From: Mortierella alpina
Taxonomy: Eukaryota > Mortierellomycota > Mortierellomycetes > Mortierellales > Mortierellaceae
DNA: 64,000 bases
Direction of reading: 5' to 3'
NCBI GenBank assembly: GCA_029449245.1
Contig: JANATF010000001.1
Coordinates: 1,922,001 to 1,986,000, forward strand
How positions within the stretch are numbered: the stretch's first letter is position 1; each line of letters opens with the position of its first letter. A model generated the notes under the pieces. That model ran no database searches. It saw nothing but the letters and a program-made list of their open reading frames with translations, and was not told the origin of the DNA. Below are positions 42,745-53,791 of the stretch, piece by piece. The position numbers and the translations under genes were made by a program.

Positions 42745-44441
42745 GCAGTGAGCGACCACATCGGATTTTTCTGCAAAATGTCCGGTGCGTTTCCCGGTGC
42801 TGGAAGCACTGCCTCCCTCGGAATCGGTATTGGGGCTTTGGTTGACATGTCCTGAATCGTCGGGAACCAAAGTGCTGATCGCCAGAACGGAGTGATGATG
42901 GTCGCTTCCACCTTCTCCTGCCGGATCTTCTGGAGCACTGTCGGGATCAGGTTCCATGGAGGGCAGCAGTAGACTCGCCCTAGACCCTTCCAAGGTTGTT
43001 GTAGGGCGTCCCAGGCCATTGCTCTCTTGCAAGGCTTCCATGACATGAAGCGTGGAAGGCGGTGGTTCGTCTCCGACGCAAACAGATCCACCTTGTGTGG
43101 TCCCAACTTCCGATCCATCCGTGAGAAGAAGTCTTGGCTGATTGACCATTCCAACTGAGCTGTGAGTTGACGTGAAGGCGCGTCTGCTGGATTGAAGGAC
43201 GAGGGGATGTACGTCGTCTTGAGGCGTGTGCCCGTCCTGAGGCACCTGTCCCAAAGCTTCGTTGCCCAATGTAGCAACTCGGGTGATCGAGTGCCGCCGA
43301 AGCGATTGATGTATGCGATGGTTGACGTGTTGTCGCATATGATGTTCAGGGTCTTGCCCTTGCACTCTGGGAGGTCCGTTGCCATGAGGACCGTAAGCAA
43401 TTCCTTGACATTGATGTGTTGACGATGCTGATGCTTCGACCATAATCCTGACCACCACTGGTTCCCGATCACGATGCCCCATCCCGAGTCCGATGCGTCC
43501 GTGTAGACGTCCATCGCTGTCTGAGGCGGGATCCAGCACTGTCCATTCCATGTCTGAAGCCCCGTCTTCCACCAGAGAAGGTCTTCCTTCGCCTTCGCTG
43601 TGAGATCCACCATGTCGGTCCACTGCTTTCCCGTTGCCAGAGAGGCGTTCTTCAACTGGAGCAGATGCTGTGATCGCAGGCGCGCTGGAAAGATCGCTGC
43701 GGTCATCGCATTCGTCTTGCCGATGAAGGATGAGAGCTGTCTCACCGTCGCTGCTCCCTTGTTGACCATCTTGGATGCCTCCCTGCGCACGTCCCTGATC
43801 TTGTCGCCAGGCACTGACAAGGTCATGTTGGTCGAGTCGATGATGAATCCAAGGTGCTGAATCTTCTGAGTCGGTACGAGCTGCGACTTCGAGAGCTTGA
43901 CCAGAAAGCCCAGCTCCTTCAGTTTGTCCTGAACCAGAGCAGTGTCCTTGAGTGCCTGCTCCTTCGATGACGCGGCAATCAGGAGATCGTCGAGGTATGC
44001 GAATATCCTGATCCCTCTGGCCCGTGCCCACTTCAACACAGGGCGCAGAACTTTCGTGAACACAAGTGGCGCCAGCGACAGGCCAAATGGTAACACCTTG
44101 AACTGGTAGTTCTTGCCTCTCCATCGAAACTGAAGGTATTTCCTGAAGTTCTTGTTGATCGAGACGTGGTGAAACGCGTCCTGCAGGTCGAGCGAAGTCA
44201 TGTAGTCGTTCCTGCGGATCGCCGTCGTGATCGCCCCTAACGTCTCCATCTTGAAGTGTCGTTGGGCGATATACGCGTTCAGTGGTCGAAGGTTGAGTAC
44301 TGGACGCAGGTCGCCAGTCTTCTTTGGGATACAGAAGAGACGGCTTGAAAAACCTGGCGATGTCGCTAACTCGATAGATCCCTTGGTTAGCAAAGCGGAC
44401 ACCTCCTTGTCCAGCGCATCCATGTCGTCCTTCGCCAGCAC
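42720..44441 (-). CDS. DIRS reverse transcriptase / RNase H (with methyltransferase-like tail)
   Basis: A 573-residue frame from ATG 44441; coding similarity begins earlier, in the same frame after the gag stop (LDPEIRDIIKDGYRIPF), so the true start is upstream or by readthrough. The RT part has FCIPKKTGDLRPVLNLRPLN, TSLDLQDAFHHV and the catalytic FAYLDDLLIAA. RNase H follows (MDVYTDASDSGWG; NVKELLTVL; CDNTSTIAYINR; NPADAPSR). The last part (KVDLFASETNHRLPRF, then VYCCPPWNLIP) is the segment often seen after RNase H in DIRS elements. No lesion is seen. Confidence 0.92.
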   Translation of the reverse strand: MLAKDDMDALDKEVSALLTKGSIELATSPGFSSRLFCIPKKTGDLRPVLNLRPLNAYIAQRHFKMETLGAITTAIRRNDYMTSLDLQDAFHHVSINKNFRKYLQFRWRGKNYQFKVLPFGLSLAPLVFTKVLRPVLKWARARGIRIFAYLDDLLIAASSKEQALKDTALVQDKLKELGFLVKLSKSQLVPTQKIQHLGFIIDSTNMTLSVPGDKIRDVRREASKMVNKGAATVRQLSSFIGKTNAMTAAIFPARLRSQHLLQLKNASLATGKQWTDMVDLTAKAKEDLLWWKTGLQTWNGQCWIPPQTAMDVYTDASDSGWGIVIGNQWWSGLWSKHQHRQHINVKELLTVLMATDLPECKGKTLNIICDNTSTIAYINRFGGTRSPELLHWATKLWDRCLRTGTRLKTTYIPSSFNPADAPSRQLTAQLEWSISQDFFSRMDRKLGPHKVDLFASETNHRLPRFMSWKPCKRAMAWDALQQPWKGLGRVYCCPPWNLIPTVLQKIRQEKVEATIITPFWRSALWFPTIQDMSTKAPIPIPREAVLPAPGNAPDILQKNPMWSLTAWSVSGRR

Positions 44442-44578
44442 TGGGTCGTGTTTGGGGAAGGGTGCTGTCGGGGGGTCCTTGATGAAGGGTATCCTGTATC
44501 CATCTTTGATGATATCCCTGATCTCCGGATCTAGCGAAAGCCCTTGCCAGGCGGACGCATGTCGATGGATGCGTCCTC

Positions 44579-45520
44579 CTACTGTCGGTCCGAGGACCTG
44601 CGGGTGTTGCTGCGTCCTCGGTGGCGACTGTCCCTCCTGGTGTCTTTTCCTTTTTCCCTGTAAAAAGAAGACCTGTGACGGCCGCGGTCGCTGTCGTCAT
44701 CGCTCTGGTCGCCTGAGTTCTTTCGGCGACTGTAACCGTGCTTGTCGGAGTTACTTTTCTTGTCGGAGTATTTGTGGGACCGTTGTTGTTGGTCCTGCTT
44801 GCCCGACTTGCCCCGACGGTTGAAGTTGCTGCTGCTGGTCGACTTCGGGGGTGCGAAAGCTGCTGAGAGAGCTTTGGCGGTCTTGAGCTGCTCGTTGAAA
44901 GACTGAGGGTCGATGAGCAAATGAGGCGAGTCTGATACTGGAAGTCCTTTTTCCTTGCGCAGGTTGTCCATGCGGATCGAAGTAACCTTGCTCGCCAGAA
45001 GCTCCAGCTGCTCGCGCATATGGTTGGCAAAGTTGATAAAAAGTTCCTCACTCTCTTCTGGTACATCGTTAGCAGAGAGGACTTGGTGAATAAGTTGGTC
45101 GATGGGGCGAGTGAGATGTGCAATGTCGCCCTGAAGCTTCGCCAGCTGTCCGTCATGGGCCTTGAACGTGGAAGAACACTGCACGACTGCTGGGAGGACA
45201 GGAGGGTCGTACAAAACGCGCGTGTTTTTGGGGCAGCGGCGAAGTTGGTTGTTCCAGTCCTCAGCAGAGACTGGCCTGCGAAAGAAGGTGCGTGGATCAT
45301 CTGGCCAGATCCCAGGACAATGTTCACGTTCCTTGGCAGAAGGTGTGTACAGTTCGGTGACAGCTGGGGGAGCGACTTGCTCATCCCGCTGAGGAGGGTC
45401 CTGGTCAAGGGGCGTTGAAGCCAGGGCCTCGCGAAGCATGGATCGCATAGCAGACTTAAAGTCGTCGCTTTGAAGAAGGGAAGCGATGGGATCATGAGGG
45501 GAGGAAGAGGAAGAGGACAT
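44579..45520 (-). CDS. DIRS Gag-like protein
   Basis: A 313-residue protein starting MSSSSSSPHDPIASLL, with a helical middle (DIAHLTRPIDQLIHQVL; NHMREQLELLASKV) and a strongly basic, Ser/Arg-rich C-terminus (RRKNSGDQSDDDSDRGRHRSS) suited to binding nucleic acid. DIRS Gag-like proteins share this layout with little sequence conservation. No zinc knuckle is present. Its stop is 138 bp before the RT ATG used above. Confidence 0.8.
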   Translation of the reverse strand: MSSSSSSPHDPIASLLQSDDFKSAMRSMLREALASTPLDQDPPQRDEQVAPPAVTELYTPSAKEREHCPGIWPDDPRTFFRRPVSAEDWNNQLRRCPKNTRVLYDPPVLPAVVQCSSTFKAHDGQLAKLQGDIAHLTRPIDQLIHQVLSANDVPEESEELFINFANHMREQLELLASKVTSIRMDNLRKEKGLPVSDSPHLLIDPQSFNEQLKTAKALSAAFAPPKSTSSSNFNRRGKSGKQDQQQRSHKYSDKKSNSDKHGYSRRKNSGDQSDDDSDRGRHRSSFYREKGKDTRRDSRHRGRSNTRRSSDRQ

Positions 45521-45559
45521 AGGTGTGATACTACTCTAGGTGCGGATGAGTGTTCCGAG

Positions 45560-45708
45560 CGAACGAAAAGAAGATGCAGTTCCAGTAGGGCTCCCACCGA
45601 GTACAAATAGTTCAGTCTAGCTTCACTTTATTTCATTTCTGGAGGTTTCGAGCAATCATCATTAAAAGAAGATTACACATATGGAGTCCTCGCCAAAGGC
45701 TGGATAAT
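45560..45708. repeat. DIRS right terminal repeat
   Basis: Inverted copy of the left repeat (GTTCCAGTAGGGCTCCC... to AGAAGATTACACATATG), followed by the end-specific CTCGCCAAAGGCTGGATAAT. It also serves as the leader of the gag-like gene. Confidence 0.88.
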
Positions 45709-48700
45709 AAGCACCAAAGCTCGTTCGTCTCACTACTTTAAAAGGGCCGTCCTTTTTAGGAACAAGAGCACCTGCAGCAACTGGATCGATCGCCATGACA
45801 AATGCGCCAGGTTGAATTTCACGGATGGTATGCGAGTTGTTGAATTTATCAATCATTTTCTTTTGGTTGTCTGAACTAATGTCAGAAAGTGCAGGAAATA
45901 TCAAATGAGTCAAGTATAATAATCTTTTCTCTAAATCATCATCAGATAGCAAGCGACTGTCCGCAGCTGTGAAATTTGATATCCCAGGAAACGCTCTACC
46001 GTAGAACAAAGAGAACGGTGTAGAGTTATGAAGCGAGACAATTCTCGTGTTCATTTGAAGTTGAACCATGGGTAAGTGCACATCCCAATTGGTGGGGTTA
46101 GCTTCAATGTTTTTACGAAGAATGTCCTTCATTGACTTGATATGCCTCTCTGCTACTCCGTTACCTCGAGGGTGATACGGTGTAGACAGACGATGATCAA
46201 TTGTAAGTGTCTTTGTCATTTCTTTGATAATGCTGTTGACGAACTCTAGCCCATTGTCACTTTGGATGATTTTCGGAAAGCCGATATCACAAAAGAGACG
46301 GAAAAGGCGCTTACTAACTGAAGCAGCATCCTTGGTTCTCAACTCAAATAGAAATACAAATCTAGTACAGACATCAACGACTAATAATGCATATTCATAG
46401 CCATTAGTGCTCAGCGGAAATTGCGCCAAGTCTATAGCCAAGTGTTCACCAGGTAATTCTGCGTGAATGGCTTTTAAAGGGTGATAGCCTTTTCTTGCGA
46501 TATTGTACCGCTGACAAGATGAACACGATTTAACCCAGAGGACACAGTCCTCTTTCAATCTGGGCCACGTTTTATTGTCTTGATGGATCATGTTCACCAT
46601 TGCTGTAGCCCCTAAATGACCAAAGGAATGCGTCTTCTTCAAAATCTCTCTTCGCCTAGATTTCTCAGGAACGTGCCAACTCTCAGGATCAGGAATTTGA
46701 TGCATGAAAGACAATGCAGGCAACTGCACCCCTTCTGGAGATGTTATGCTATCAGGAGTCATTCGAAGAGCAAAGTCTACAGAATCAATTGTCTCTGGAA
46801 CAGATGACACACTGGACATGGCAGCATTACTCTTTGAATGCTTCACGATAGCTGACCTTTTATCTTCTGGCCATAATTCTTCAGGAAACGCTCTGGATAA
46901 AGTGTCAGGGATCACATTCAATATTCCAGGACGATGAATGATTTCAAAGTCATAGCTGAAGATAGTTTCACGCCAATCAGCCATTATGTTTGACAAACAT
47001 TTCTGATCCATCAGAAAGGTCAACGGCTTATGATCTGTGAATAAGGTAAAACGTCTGCCCCACAAATAATAGTGAAACTTCTTTAAAGTAAAGATGATTG
47101 CTAGTAGTTCCTTTTTATAAGCCGGATACCGCTTCTCATGATCACGCAAAGCACGCGAAGTGAAAGAGATATAATTAATCTTACTATCGTCTTTTTCGCC
47201 TAATGGTAACTGATAAGCCATACCAGCAATCCCTTCATTAGAAGCATCCGTTCCTACATACATATGCAGTCTCCAGATTACTTGTTTCAATATAGGAGCA
47301 TAAGGAAATAGCTTTTTAATACCCTCAAAGCACTTCATCTGCAAATCATTCAGTACGAAGCGACCTTTAACATTGCGCAAAGATTCGAGTGGACCAGCAA
47401 TAGGACCATATAAAGGCAAGTACTCTCGGAAGTAGTTAAACATGCCCATGTATCTTTGTACTGCCTTGTTGTTGGTAGGTGGGGCCCATTGTGAAATGTT
47501 GGCCACCTTCTCAGGATTTATTCTCCTTCCTTCCTTGTTAACAAGAAATCCTAACAACATAATCTCTGTATGAAAGAGATGACATTTCTGACGATTGAGG
47601 ATGAGCTTCGCTTGTGTCAATCTGTCCACAATTATTTTAGCTTGCTCTAAATGATCCTCCTTCGTATGAGAGAAAATAACCGTATCATCAACATAGATGC
47701 CAGCGAACTGGAGGTCACCGAGGAGGTAAGACATGCCTCTTTGAAAGATGCTCGTCATTGGTTTCAAACCAAAGGGAGCTCTTGCAAACATGTACTGTTT
47801 TCCTTCATAGGTGAAAGCTGTATACGGCTGACTTTCTTTTGAAAGTGGCAGTCGATGGTACGCTTGCGTCAGATCAAAGGTAGAATAATACTTATGACCA
47901 GCAGCCTTTTTGAGTAGATCTGGAATCAGTGGCAACGGGAACGTGTCTGATTTTAATAATTGTTTGTTCAGCACTCTCGGGTCTAGGCACACTCGGTACT
48001 TCAACACTTTACCATCCATATCTCTTCTGGCTGCTAACGTCAGCGAGTTATTATAGGGATTGCCTTTCGGCGCAAGGACGATGACACCATCATCCCCCCA
48101 TTGTTTGATCTGACGTGCGACCTCTGCACCTTGTGAATGTGCATGGAACGGCCTGGATTTGACATTAATTACGCAGTCTGCCGGCAATTTCAACTCTACT
48201 TTCAGGATCTCAAGCTCACAATAGCTTTTGGGATCGATTGCAGAGTTGCGCTCCAGTGCAGGTTCCAGTTCCTTCAGGAAATGTGCCTTGTCCGCTAAGA
48301 ACTCGGGCGTGTTTTCTGTGTCAGGAACAGCATCTGGCAAGATAGATGGTTTTTCATCATCATAGATCCAGATATCAGTCAAAGGAGGCGGTTTGGGCAT
48401 GCGGACACCTCCGACATAGTACCCAAAGCGAGGAAACAAGTCCATGCCGATATAAAAATCGTAATAAGGTATGTTCATAACACTTATTTGACACGAAACC
48501 GATCTGTCATTACACACAAGATCAACTTTGTCGCATGTAAGCATGTTTTCAGCTTTCATTCCAGCTTCTCCTAACTCAATTGGTCCTGGTAGCTTGGCTA
48601 CTTTGATTCCCATCTCTCTAGCAATGGCTAAATCGATATACGAATCTGTGGATCCACAATCAAGTACAGCGGTAAGTTCTTTGCCATTGGCATATATCTT

Positions 48701-50443
48701 TACCGAAATCCGATTATCACCTTCTTGAGCACCTCTGAAAGCACAAAGTCTCTTTGTTGGTGTATAAGGATCAAATTCAGCAAAATAGCGGGCAACATCA
48801 GCATGTTTATTGATATGAACATCATTAATCTTCTCCGCTAAAATAGTGTCCAAGCTCGAACTACGGATCATATCGACCTCTTGAGTCATGGCGGCCAAAC
48901 GCTTGGCATGGACAGGCTGCAGTTCAATAACAGCAGGCGCCTTCTGCATGGCCGACACCGAACGGATATGGCCATGAGCAGACGACTTGTGCTTCTTGAA
49001 CTGAGGTCTCAGTTCAGGATGCAATACGTAGCATTGGGCTGGAGCATGGGTGCTGGAAGTGCACCTCTCCTTGCTACAAGGCTGGCGAGTATCCTTGCGA
49101 GGATGCTTGCCCTTGTTAGGCTGCGGGATCATGGGCTTCTTCACAAAAGCAACCGGAGTGGCCGACTGACTCGCAATCTCAATGGACTTGAATCGGGCTT
49201 TAAACCACTTGGCCCAATCAGTCTTGCGACCTGGAAATTGGGTGCTGTCAGCACGGACACAATCCAAAAAGGCGGCGACATTGGGTAATTCAACCATCTT
49301 TGGATACTTTGCCGTGATAGCCTTCTGTCCCTCATCAGGCAACCCAGCAAACAAAGACTCTATGACTAGAGTCTCGTAAGCCGAGTCCTTGAGTCCTGAC
49401 GCTTCCATCAGCAATTCGACTTTGCCCGCATAGAGGTGGACGTCGGTGAATGTTGCAGTGTCGAGGGCGAAAACCTGCTTGACAGCCTCCGACTTAAGAA
49501 GGTCAACGCGAAATAGCTCGCGCACACACTTCTCAATCGGAAACCAAGTGTCAATCGACGTATAGTCGAAATACACTGGTCCATCTGCCTCCTGCACGGC
49601 CTCCATTTGGGTTGCCAAGTCCTTGCCCATTGTCACGAGTGACTCCTCCAACAAGCGTACCTCGATGCCGGCTTTTCTAAAGGCCTTCATCATGTACTGG
49701 CTTGCTAGGATCGCAAACAGGCTGCCGAGATGCAACTTATAAAAGTCGCGGAACTCTCGCAAAAACCTGTTGATCACTCGCACAATCTCCAAAGCTGCCA
49801 GGTCCTCCTTGCCCTGCAATTTCAACTTGAATTCTGGCTCGTCAGGGAAGCTTTTAGGAAGCAGTCTCGAGAAGTCAATCTTCTCGCTGTTTTGGAAAAC
49901 AGGAACAACCTTTTCCTTCAAGCAGCGCCTGATGTCGCAATGCCAGATGCTCGCCGAATTAAATTGGGCGACCAATGATCCTGACGCTTCATCTGCGTCC
50001 TGCACGTCCGAAGCCGGCGACTGCTGCTCATCTCGATATTGATGATCGAGAGGCTGCGGTCGCATTTGCATCCAGTGTCGATGCACCGTGTCGAAATCCC
50101 TAACAGCATTGTCGAGATCTCGTTGGGCATCTTCCACTTTCGCATCATGCTTAGCTGCATTACGCCGACGTTGAGCATCAGTGAGGGTTGCATCCTTGCT
50201 GTCGAGCTGCTTTAGTTTGCGCACGGCAACTTTAGTGTCCATGTAGCGACTCAAAGCATCCTGCTTATCCCTGTTGGCTTCCTCGACCTCCCTCTCCAAC
50301 TTCTGGAACATGGAAAGTTTGTCATCCGAAGCATCGATAGACCATACGTCCATATCAGCTTCCCCAGTATGCGCTGAGGGTGGATCACCAGATGCCATTA
50401 CGACGTCCTCAGGAATAGCTGAGGCACTATCGTTAGAAGCCAT
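45709..50443 (-). CDS. X Gag-Pol, main part (intact up to the DIRS insert)
   Basis: The frame starts MASNDSASAIPEDVV at 50443; a possible earlier ATG at 50491 has a hydrophobic leader-like lead-in that is probably untranslated. It runs without lesion for about 1,578 codons through Gag, knuckle CSKERCTSSTHAPAQC, protease-like VLDCGSTDSY, RT (YVDDTVIFSH), RNase H (TDASNEGIAGM), HHCC finger (HSFGHLGATAMVNMIH; CSSCQ) and DDE integrase (AIDLAQF, QSDNGLEF, GVAERHIKSM), to SFGAY where the DIRS element begins. X keeps the five-T run and the GGA codon that W has lost. Fused Gag-Pol in one frame is usual for the Tf1/sushi-like chromodomain elements. Confidence 0.93.
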
Positions 50444-51188
50444 GCGGTAATAAAAAGCAAAGCGGAAAAAAGGAGGTTCAAGCGATACCAAGACTGGACT
50501 TTTATTATGTCAACAGTTTCGATTCTCAAACACTACAGCTTACAGTCTATAGGATGATTACACGAGACTACCCTGCTATAGGTCTTGTCTCTAACACACC
50601 AAGTGATAGTCGAAACACACACAAGGAATACTTGGAGTCAAAAGACTATGCAAGTAAAATTATCGGTCGAAGCTCAGCTGCTTGAGGAAGAATTTTCCGT
50701 CAGCTAGAACACAACAACACAACAACAATTAAAACTTTCTGGCGGAGCTAACCGACAACAGAGAGAATGATTTGCTGATGGCACTAGCCAATCAGCAGAG
50801 AGGATGATGAATTGCAGGCGGTGAATACCGTCAGACAATCAAAATGATTTGCCGTGGTAAAAACCAAGAACAAATGCAAAGATATGTAGTGGTTGAAAAC
50901 AACACTGGAACACGAAGCACTGGATATTTCCAAGAACAGCGGATCACGCAGCGATGTGCAGCCAAGACACAAAAGAGCACACAAGTTCGATCTTCGAAAC
51001 AGGATTCAACAGGAACAAGCCTATTGGGTCTTTTTCTGGATCTTGCTTGAGCAATGATAAACGACAAAGGAGAGGTCCCAATTGCAAACAGTGAAAGATG
51101 GATGATAGAATCTCAATGGATGCAAATCAAACACACTTGAAGATGGATGCAATGGATGGATGCCGACTCTTTAGTACGTTGAAAAAAA
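50444..51188 (-). other. 5' untranslated leader of X
   Basis: Collinear with the leaders of W and V. No coding frame; contains the primer-binding region next to LTR c. Confidence 0.7.
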
Positions 51189-51399
51189 TGTGATATTCTC
51201 TAGGGGTAAACTTACAATACTAACTGGGGAACTGAAGTCAACGAGAACAAGGGGGTTTTATTGTGGACAGGGATCTGGAGGACTTATATAGCTCCTCCAG
51301 ACACCGGTCACGGGAACTCTTAATAATCGTAGAAGTAAAAAGGGACGTGCGACTCAGGTACATACGTGCCTGGGCCCCACACCAGCATAAAACACCACA
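51189..51399 (-). mobile_element. LTR c: 5' LTR of X
   Basis: 211 bp, reads identical to LTR b. The following bases CTTTC (51400-51404) are the right copy of the target duplication. Confidence 0.92.
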
Positions 51400-51847
51400 C
51401 TTTCCTCATTCATTCACACTTGGTCTTTGGTCTTTTTTCCGCATTGCGTTTTTCCATGACAAGTAAGAGTTGTCTTTTGTCAACTCGTGCCATTGAGCAC
51501 TAGCCACCGTATATTAGGCATTTTAGACAGCCGCAGTCTGCAGACGCACTGTACAGCAGTATGAGACATGTTCTCATCAGACTAACTCAGGTTAATTTTT
51601 GATCCTGGTCTGAGAAGGCTTTCCCGTTCTTCATCGGTTTTCCTTCCCAAGTGGTTCAAGCAAGAGATGTACACTCTGCTTTACCCACTCTCAGAGGTTT
51701 TAATCCCTCTATCTATATGGAAAAGGTTCTTTTTTCCCATCACGTTGTATAGTTTTTCCTTTATCCTGGCACTTTAGAAACGAATTGCTACCGTTTCTAG
51801 CCACATCACAGCACTGCAACCCTGGATTTCATCTCGAGGGGGGAGTC
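51400..51847 (+). other. 3' internal non-coding part of W, right half
   Basis: Continues W after the X insertion, starting CTTTCCTCATTCATTC, and ends with the purine tract CTCGAGGGGGGAGTC immediately before LTR d. Collinear with 40315-40760 of X in reverse. Confidence 0.8.
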
Positions 51848-52058
51848 TGTGGTGTTTTATGCTGGTGTGGGGCTCAGGCACATATGTACCTGAGTCGCAT
51901 CTCCCTTTTTACTTCTACGATTATTAAGAGTTCCCGTGACCGGTGTCTGGAGGAGCTATATAAGTCCTCCAGATCCCTGTCCACAATAAAACCCCCTTGT
52001 TCTCGTTGACTTCAGTTCCCCAGTTAGTATTGTAAGTTTACCCCTAGAGAATATCACA
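51848..52058 (+). mobile_element. LTR d: 3' LTR of W
   Basis: 211 bp with TGTG/CACA ends. It shares the GCATCTCCC variant with LTR a, but has CCCCCTTG like LTRs b and c where a and e have CCCTCTCTTG. The next five bases are CTGGC, at a gypsy integrase break. Confidence 0.9.
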
Positions 52059-52854
52059 CTGGCCCCAGATCGTACGAGACACCAAAACATATGTCGAGAC
52101 ATGCGAAGGTTGTCAGCGCAACAAGCCCAGTCACCAGCGGCCTGCCGGACTTTTACAGCCCCTTGAGATACCAGCTCAGCGATGGGAGACAGTGACCATG
52201 GACTTCATTGTCCAGCTCCCCAAGACACCTCGAGGCCACGATGCCATAACGGTCTTTGTAGACAAGCTATCAAAGCAGGTCCACTTTGCCCCAAGCAAAA
52301 CAACAGATACAGCTTCCGATGTGGCCCGCCTATTTTTCGACAACGTGTTCCGACTTCATGGTATGCCCACCACCATCGTGTCCGACCGCGACACCAAATT
52401 CACCAGCCGGTTTTGGAAGGAGCTTCACCGCTTACTCGATGTAAAGCTCGCTATGTCCACAGCGTTCCACCCGCAGACTGACGGCCAGACAGAGAGAGCG
52501 AACCAGACCCTGGAAGAAATACTACGTGCTTTCGTCGACCAAAAACAGACCAACTGGGATTTATTGCTGACTGCAGCCGAATTCGCCTACAACAACTCGA
52601 TCAACGCCTCCACTGGATACTCGCCCTTCTTCTTGAACATGGGTTTTCACCCCAGGGTTCCGATGTCCCTCCTCCAATCGCAAACAAGTTCAAATCCCAG
52701 CGTGCAAGCGTTCATCGAATCCCAAGGCGCCACACTATCTCTGGCACAAGACCAAATACAGCGAGCCCAAACACGACAGGCGCAGAACGCGGATACTCGC
52801 CGCCGAGACCACAACTTCGCCGTCGGAGACCAAGTGCTCCTCAACACTGATAAT
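52059..52854 (+). pseudogene. Ty3/gypsy integrase fragment
   Basis: The frame begins at WPQIVRDTKTYVETCEGCQR, the end of the HHCC finger, and continues through the DDE core: TMDFIVQLPKTPRGHD, TIVSDRDTKFTSRFW and FHPQTDGQTERANQTLEE carry the three acidic residues. It ends at VGDQVLLNTDNY, where the hAT element begins. Its first residues continue exactly the Pol that breaks at 58491 on the other strand (RRPAYW), so the two were once one gene. Reading past 52855 gives only repeat-encoded residues. Confidence 0.9.
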
Positions 52855-52874
52855 TACGGTTTCTCACGAATATC

Positions 52875-53345
52875 CGACATCCGACATCCGATCCGCATTC
52901 GATCCGACTTTTCGGATACGGATGATGCCTCTATCCGATCCGACGGTTGTCGGATGAAGCTCCCATCCGATCCGACTTTATTCGATCCGACGCCCATTCG
53001 ATCCGACGTTCATTCGATCCGACGCTCATCCGATCCGACATTTTATTCGATCCGACGTTCATCCGACTTGACATTTATCCCATCCGACTTTCATCCGACT
53101 CGGCTGTCATTCGATCCGACTGTTATCCGATCCGACGTTGATCCGATCCAACTATTATCCGATCCGACTGTCATCCGATCCGACATTCATCCGACTCGGC
53201 TGTCATTCGATCCGACTATTATCCGATCCGACATTGATCCGATCCGACTATTATCCGATCCGACGTTGATCCGATCCGACTATTATCCGATCCGACTGTC
53301 ATCCGATCCGACTTTCGTTCGATCCGACATTCATCCGAAAACAGG
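52875..53345 (+). repeat. left subterminal array of the hAT element
   Basis: About 470 bp built from ATCCGATCCGAC and TTCATCCGACT/TTCGATCCGACG units of about 16 bp with small changes. In frame it encodes RSD-rich repeats (PIRSD, HPTRLSFDPT), which is a by-product. Likely transposase binding sites. Confidence 0.85.
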
Positions 53346-53791
53346 TTTGTGTACCAACATATAACTATATGTGATTGGCGTGCATGCATTTTTTTTTCTT
53401 TAGCATCTTGAAAGTACGCTAACGCTGCATTTGTTTTTTCTTTTTTCTTTTCTGTATGAAAAAACAACAACGCCATTCATTACCCCGTTCCTTCACGAGT
53501 ACAAGTACATACAACCATGTCCAACATGAATCGCGAATCATCTCTCTCTCTCATTTTGCTTCTCTTTTTTACATTCGACCATCTAAGCTCGTCATTAGTT
53601 CTCTCTTTTCTTTCTTTCTCTCATCTCCTGTCTCTTGCCTCAGCATCTCATTCTTCCCTCTCCTTCTTGCGTCTCATTCCACCATTGCAGCTCGCAATCT
53701 TCTCTGCTCAGCATCATCTCTGCGCTCCATTGCCTGTGTTCGCCATCATCTCTGCATCCTATAACCTCTACTCTCCATCCTCTCAAGTTCA

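Larger units (their letters stand above)
41413..45708 (-). mobile_element. complete DIRS-type retrotransposon
   Basis: About 4.3 kb with inverted terminal repeats, an internal complementary region and three genes (gag-like, RT/RNase H, tyrosine recombinase) on the minus strand. It sits between TTGCAATTCAT and AAGCACC; joined, these equal the uninterrupted W sequence, so there is no target duplication. That is expected for integration by a tyrosine recombinase. All three frames are open, so the copy could be active. Confidence 0.92.
40104..51399 (-). mobile_element. chromodomain Ty3 retrotransposon X (young), interrupted by a DIRS element
   Basis: Minus-strand element with 5' LTR 51399-51189 and 3' LTR 40314-40104, which read identical over 211 bp by eye. 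It is flanked by CTTTC on both sides (40099-40103 and 51400-51404). Without the DIRS insert it is about 7.0 kb. Identical LTRs imply recent insertion. Its gag-pol is uninterrupted except by the DIRS element. Confidence 0.92.
33757..52058 (+). mobile_element. chromodomain Ty3 retrotransposon W, interrupted by X
   Basis: Element W consists of 5' LTR 33757-33969, leader, gag-pol 34715-39906, 3' internal sequence 39907-40103 continued at 51400-51847, and 3' LTR 51848-52058. X (40104-51399) is inserted in its 3' internal part. The gag-pol has one frameshift and one nonsense codon. Its two LTRs have unlike flanks, GGATC on the left and CTGGC on the right, so W was involved in a rearrangement. Confidence 0.85.

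Noticed and set aside
41752-45606. A 1,284-residue protein as the real DIRS product
   Set aside because: Only the last third has recombinase motifs; the first two thirds overlap the clearly coding gag and RT frames. Kept only as an observation.
46616-49379. Plus-strand open frames inside element X
   Set aside because: Identical frames occur in reverse within W; all are antisense shadows of gag-pol.
52875-53345. CRISPR-like array
   Set aside because: Units are contiguous, degenerate and without spacers, occur as an inverted pair at hAT ends, and the genome is eukaryotic.
52947-53364. RSD/DPT repeat protein downstream of the integrase
   Set aside because: It is the translation of the subterminal repeat array read through from the integrase frame.
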